Position numbers and translations under genes: made by a program. This document shows positions 61,761-64,000 of a stretch of 64,000 nt of DNA, piece after piece (positions within the stretch are counted from its first letter, which is position 1; each line of letters starts with the position of its first letter). The notes below the pieces were generated by a model that saw only the letters and a list, made by a program, of their open reading frames with translations, was not told the DNA's origin and made no database searches. The DNA is from Pseudomonas sp. MWU13-2105 (GTDB lineage Bacteria; Pseudomonadota; Gammaproteobacteria; Pseudomonadales; Pseudomonadaceae). The stretch spans positions 1 through 64,000 of the forward strand of contig NZ_JALLIY010000021.1 of assembly GCF_023242315.1 (NCBI RefSeq). Reading direction: 5' to 3'.

Positions 61761-62467
61761 ACGGCCAACGCGGGGCGGCCTTGGTGCTGGCGCTCTGGGC
61801 CCTGGCGCTGTTGAGCCTGATGATGGCCGTGGTGGTGGGCACGGTGCGCCTGGAAAACCGCCAGAGTGCCTATGCCCTGCAACATACCCGCGCCCTGCTC
61901 GCCGCCGAATCCGGCCTGGCGCTGGTGGTGCGGAGCCTGTCGGCCAAGGTACCGGGGATGATCGCCGACGGGCGCCGCTATCAGTTGAACGTCGACGACG
62001 CGCAATTGACCGTCGAGTTGCACAGCGAACGCGGCAAGCTGGACCTCAACCAGGTGCCCGCCGAAGCCTTCAACCAGGTGCTGGGGTATCTGGGCGCCAG
62101 CCCCGCCCAAGGCCGCAAACTGACCCGGGAACTGCTGGCCCACCGGACCGGCGACAATCCGTTGTGGGCGGTCGAGCAACTGCAGGTGTTCGCCGCCATG
62201 GATCGCACGCTCTATGCGCGACTGGCGCCGAACCTGACGATCTGGACCGGCCTCGCCGAGCCGGATCCGAGCTATGCCACGGCGCCGCTGCGAGCCGCGC
62301 TCAAGCTGCCGGCGCCCGTGCTCGAAAGCCCCGCCGGGGCGATCTACAGCGCACGGATCCGGGCAGTGCGGGTGGCGCCATTTTCCGCGAACCTGGATGT
62401 GACTTTCGTCCTCGATCCACAGGCCCAGGGCACGCAACTCTATCGCGTGTTGCGGTGGCAGGAATGA
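61757..62467 (+). CDS. gspK: type II secretion minor pseudopilin GspK (short form)
   Basis: A 236-residue tip pseudopilin. The signal GAALVLALWALALLSLMMAVVV lacks Glu at +5, as is normal for GspK. The domain KLDLNQVPAEAFNQVLGYLG is typical. It is shorter than the usual 300 or more residues, so part of the inserted alpha domain is missing. Confidence 0.88.
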   Translation: MNGQRGAALVLALWALALLSLMMAVVVGTVRLENRQSAYALQHTRALLAAESGLALVVRSLSAKVPGMIADGRRYQLNVDDAQLTVELHSERGKLDLNQVPAEAFNQVLGYLGASPAQGRKLTRELLAHRTGDNPLWAVEQLQVFAAMDRTLYARLAPNLTIWTGLAEPDPSYATAPLRAALKLPAPVLESPAGAIYSARIRAVRVAPFSANLDVTFVLDPQAQGTQLYRVLRWQE

Positions 62468-63546
62468 AGGCACTTGAACGGCCCTGGCCCGGCCCCCTGC
62501 GGGCCGCGACAGCGCAGCTGGAACAATACTGGCAGGCCTCGCGGCTACCGGCGTTCCTGCGCTGGTGGCGGCGGGAGCTGATTGGCGGCCTGCCGCGGCG
62601 CTGGCGCGAACGCCTGGAGTCGTCGCAGCACGAGCAGTTACTGCACTGGCCCGAAGACGCCCTGCCCCAGTCCCCCGGGTACACCGACCCGGCCCGGCGC
62701 CGGATCTTGCTGATGCCCTGCGAACAGGTCCTGCTCAGCCGCGTGCAACTGCCCCTCGCCGCCGCCGCGCAGGCCCACGCGGCGCTGGCCTTCGAGATGG
62801 ACAAGTACACCCCGTTCAAGGCCGCCCAGGTCTATTTCGATACGCTGTGCGAGCCGCGCGAAGACCGCACCAAGCCGGTGTTCGAGCTGACCCTGGTGGT
62901 CGCCCTGCGCGAGCGCATCGACGCGATCCTCGATGAAGCGGCGCGCAACGGCCTGCGTATCGATGCCATCGACGCGCTGGATCGCAACGGCGCGCGCCTG
63001 CAGGTCAACCTGTTGCCCGCCCAGCGTCGGCCCCAGGAGCGGCATCCGGCCCGGCGGCTAAGGCTCGGATTGGCCCTGCTCGGTGTCGGCCTGCTGCTGG
63101 TGGCCATGCTGCTGTGGCTGCATAACCGCCAGTCGGCCCTGGACGCCATGACCGCCGAGGTCAGCGCGCTGCGCAGCGCCAGCCAGCAGATCCAGGGGCT
63201 GCGCCAGCAACTCAACGACACCCTCGACACCGGGCGCTATGTGCAAACGCAAAGGGCCCTGGCGCTGCCCAGGACCGAGCTGCTGCGGGAACTGAGCGCC
63301 TGTATCCCCGCCGATACCTGGCTGGAACAGCTGGACATCGATGCCCAGGGCACCCTGACCCTCAGCGCGCAAAGCAGCCAGGCCGGCGAGCTGATCGGCA
63401 AGATGAAAGCCTGCGGCCACTTGCGGAACCTGCAGTTCCAGGGGGGGATTCAAGCCGACGCCAGCACCGGCCAGGACCGACTCAACCTGACCGCCCAGTT
63501 GAGTTCCCGGGAGGAGCGCCATGCCCCTGCGCCTGACACGCCGTGA
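62464..63546 (+). CDS. gspL: type II secretion protein GspL/PilN-like
   Basis: A 360-residue bitopic inner-membrane protein. A cytoplasmic part (about 1-195) contains the PilM/GspL-like segments RRILLMPCEQVLLSRVQLPLA and MDKYTPFKAAQVYFD, one membrane helix lies at about 200-220 (LALLGVGLLLVAMLLWL), and the periplasmic part is PilN-like (ELLRELSACIPADTWLEQLDID). It links GspE to the periplasmic GspM. Confidence 0.85.
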   Translation: MKALERPWPGPLRAATAQLEQYWQASRLPAFLRWWRRELIGGLPRRWRERLESSQHEQLLHWPEDALPQSPGYTDPARRRILLMPCEQVLLSRVQLPLAAAAQAHAALAFEMDKYTPFKAAQVYFDTLCEPREDRTKPVFELTLVVALRERIDAILDEAARNGLRIDAIDALDRNGARLQVNLLPAQRRPQERHPARRLRLGLALLGVGLLLVAMLLWLHNRQSALDAMTAEVSALRSASQQIQGLRQQLNDTLDTGRYVQTQRALALPRTELLRELSACIPADTWLEQLDIDAQGTLTLSAQSSQAGELIGKMKACGHLRNLQFQGGIQADASTGQDRLNLTAQLSSREERHAPAPDTP

Positions 63547-64000
63547 GCAACGGGTCGCGGCCTGGCTCCTGGCCGCACTGGGCCTGATCGCGGCCTATTT
63601 CATCGCTATCCACTGGTGGTTTACCGCGCCTTTACAGTCGATCAGCGCGGACATGCACACCCTGCGGGCCGAGCAGCAACGCTACCAGGCGCTGGAGCTC
63701 CAGCGGCCGCTCCTCGAAGCCCAGCTGGCGCAAGCCGCCAACGCGCCGCATAGCAATGCCGGACTGCTGCCGGACGCCGATGCCGGCGCGGCCACCGCGC
63801 AACTCATGCAAGAGGTGGCCAGCCAACTGCAGGGCCTGGCGCCCGAGGGCGGTGGCTGCACCATGACCAATCGCATGCCGATCCCGCCCGGCGACAGCGC
63901 GCCGTACCGCCAGGTCAAGGTCAGCATCAACCTCGATTGCGCCATCGAACCCCTGGCCAGCCTGCTCTATAAGCTGGAAAACCAGCCGCTGGCGCTGTTT
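63521..64000 (+). CDS. gspM: type II secretion protein GspM (partial)
   Basis: The first 160 codons of a bitopic protein, cut by the window end. An N-terminal membrane helix (VAAWLLAALGLIAAYFIAIHW) is followed by a periplasmic coiled coil and a ferredoxin-like domain (PYRQVKVSINLDCAIEPLASLLYKLE). The gene starts 26 bases inside gspL. It matches the type b GspM family by layout and position. Confidence 0.8.
   Translation, partial: MPLRLTRREQRVAAWLLAALGLIAAYFIAIHWWFTAPLQSISADMHTLRAEQQRYQALELQRPLLEAQLAQAANAPHSNAGLLPDADAGAATAQLMQEVASQLQGLAPEGGGCTMTNRMPIPPGDSAPYRQVKVSINLDCAIEPLASLLYKLENQPLALF

Overview
The window is a Pseudomonas chromosome segment, most likely from the P. fluorescens group. Pointers are the infC-rpmI-rplT-pheS-pheT-ihfA block, a complete bkdR/bkdA1-bkdA2-bkdB-lpdV cluster, rsmA/csrA, an OprD-type porin, DUF1654, and Pseudomonas-style REP palindromes. 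Core genes use a high-GC, C/G-ending codon style; about 14.7-21.9 kb is visibly AT-rich and reads as horizontally acquired.

Region 1 (1-14.75 kb, patchwork accessory DNA). A tricarballylate operon (tcuR-tcuA-tcuB-tcuC) and a glycine-zipper toxin with an overlapping membrane immunity candidate sit among duplicated, partly decayed cassettes: a wrecked and an intact parDE locus, two orphan YhfG/Fic-inhibitor genes, a frameshifted and an intact DUF3077 gene, and a truncated second copy of the immunity gene. An IS3-family remnant, a class III-type sirtuin, fosA and an orphan parD lie between. Upstream of the intact DUF3077 gene is a C4-type antisense RNA element whose exposed loop is perfectly complementary to that gene's Shine-Dalgarno region, as in the P1/P7 phage immunity module.

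Region 2 (14.75-21.98 kb, island against tRNA-Pro). Two paralogous 376-residue zinc-ribbon proteins of no family I recognise, a DUF1543 protein, a degenerate IS5-family transposase, and a three-Cys-motif (Gp37/Gp68) plus TcmP pair. One of the zinc-ribbon genes follows that pair on the same strand. The island abuts the 3' end of tRNA-Pro(GGG).

Region 3 (22-31.5 kb, core translation). merR-like gene, ihfA, pheT, pheS, rplT, rpmI, infC (AUU start) and thrS on the minus strand, then a secreted small protein, a cold-shock protein and an I78 inhibitor lipoprotein.

Region 4 (31-56.5 kb, metabolism and regulation). Ribose operon rbsBACRKD with a periplasmic nucleoside hydrolase, with a palindromic RbsR operator candidate. 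A LexA-box-controlled DUF1654-endonuclease I pair, a SPOR lipoprotein, csrA/rsmA, the branched-chain keto acid dehydrogenase operon, a class II aldolase, a polyamine-type binding protein, an Fe-S flavin oxidoreductase, an XRE-cupin regulator, a DNA alkylation repair protein, an NCS2 permease and an OprD porin follow.

Region 5 (57-64 kb). A type II secretion cluster gspE-F-G-H-I-J-K-L-M, tightly overlapping and cut by the window end. Its GspE lacks the usual C-terminal cysteine zinc motif.
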